Source: Monoplex corrugatus
Lineage: Eukaryota; Mollusca; Gastropoda; Littorinimorpha; Ranellidae
Assembly: GCA_030674185.1 (NCBI GenBank)
Contig: JAPXFY010000023.1
Location: forward strand, 18,915,265-18,979,264
Reading direction: 5' to 3'
DNA length: 64,000 nt
Of this stretch, positions 63,863 through 64,000 are shown one piece after another. The notes under the pieces are model-generated. The model was not told the DNA's origin. It searched no databases and saw only the letters and a program-made list of their open reading frames with translations. The position numbers and the translations under genes were made by a program. Numbering within the stretch: the stretch's first letter is position 1; each line of letters begins with the position of its first letter.

Positions 63863-64000
63863 GTGTGGGTATAGACAGGCAGACACAGACAGACAGAAAG
63901 ACATGCAAAACACGAAATTTAACAAAATGTGAACAATGTACGCAGTAAGCGCACTATAGAGTCACAACATACAATGTAAAGTTCTTGAATGCCTTACACA

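Overview
This is a metazoan nuclear window: split exons with GT-AG introns, long introns, CA/TG/GA microsatellites, LINE and tRNA-derived SINE remnants and DNA transposons. Repeat style and the invertebrate-type SINEs suggest a lophotrochozoan, most likely a gastropod or other mollusc (inference; no sequence here proves the clade). About 25 kb by my tally (roughly 40%) is tandem repeat, and most long open frames are simply open readings of those repeats.

The only host gene I can support is a chimaerin-type Rac GTPase-activating protein on the minus strand. Eleven exons lie between 62130 (5' side) and 35488 (stop codon). They encode an N-terminal linker with an LQQEAP motif, an SH2 domain, a complete diacylglycerol-type C1 zinc finger and a RhoGAP domain with its arginine finger. 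Exon phases fit all along except in the exon 55693-56000, which reads as if two single bases were missing. The first exon(s) lie beyond the right edge. About 448 codons are present, close to vertebrate alpha2/beta2-chimaerins.

Layout. 1-35487 is downstream of the gene: a succession of minisatellites (units of 21-23, 33, 29, 27, 40, 14/21, 34, 68, 45, 51 and 38-40 bp), microsatellites, SINE and LINE fragments, and many copies of a palindromic element bounded by TTAA. 35488-62130 is the gene, whose introns carry the same material, including a 2.9 kb array of a 15-bp unit, a 37-bp array with nuclear-receptor DR1-like sites, and nested transposons. 62131-64000 holds a decayed LINE endonuclease region and simple repeats.

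The most interesting theme is a TTAA-targeting (piggyBac-like) set of mobile elements. A decayed piggyBac relic (37744-38784) sits in a TTAA of a second, inverted-repeat element whose uninterrupted copy at 4824-5420 preserves the empty site. Very abundant short palindromic elements beginning CCCTTTGACTCC are nested inside one another at TTAA sites, and in three places have become tandem arrays whose units run from TTAA to TTAA. I found no CRISPR array, rRNA or functional tRNA gene, and no other host protein gene.
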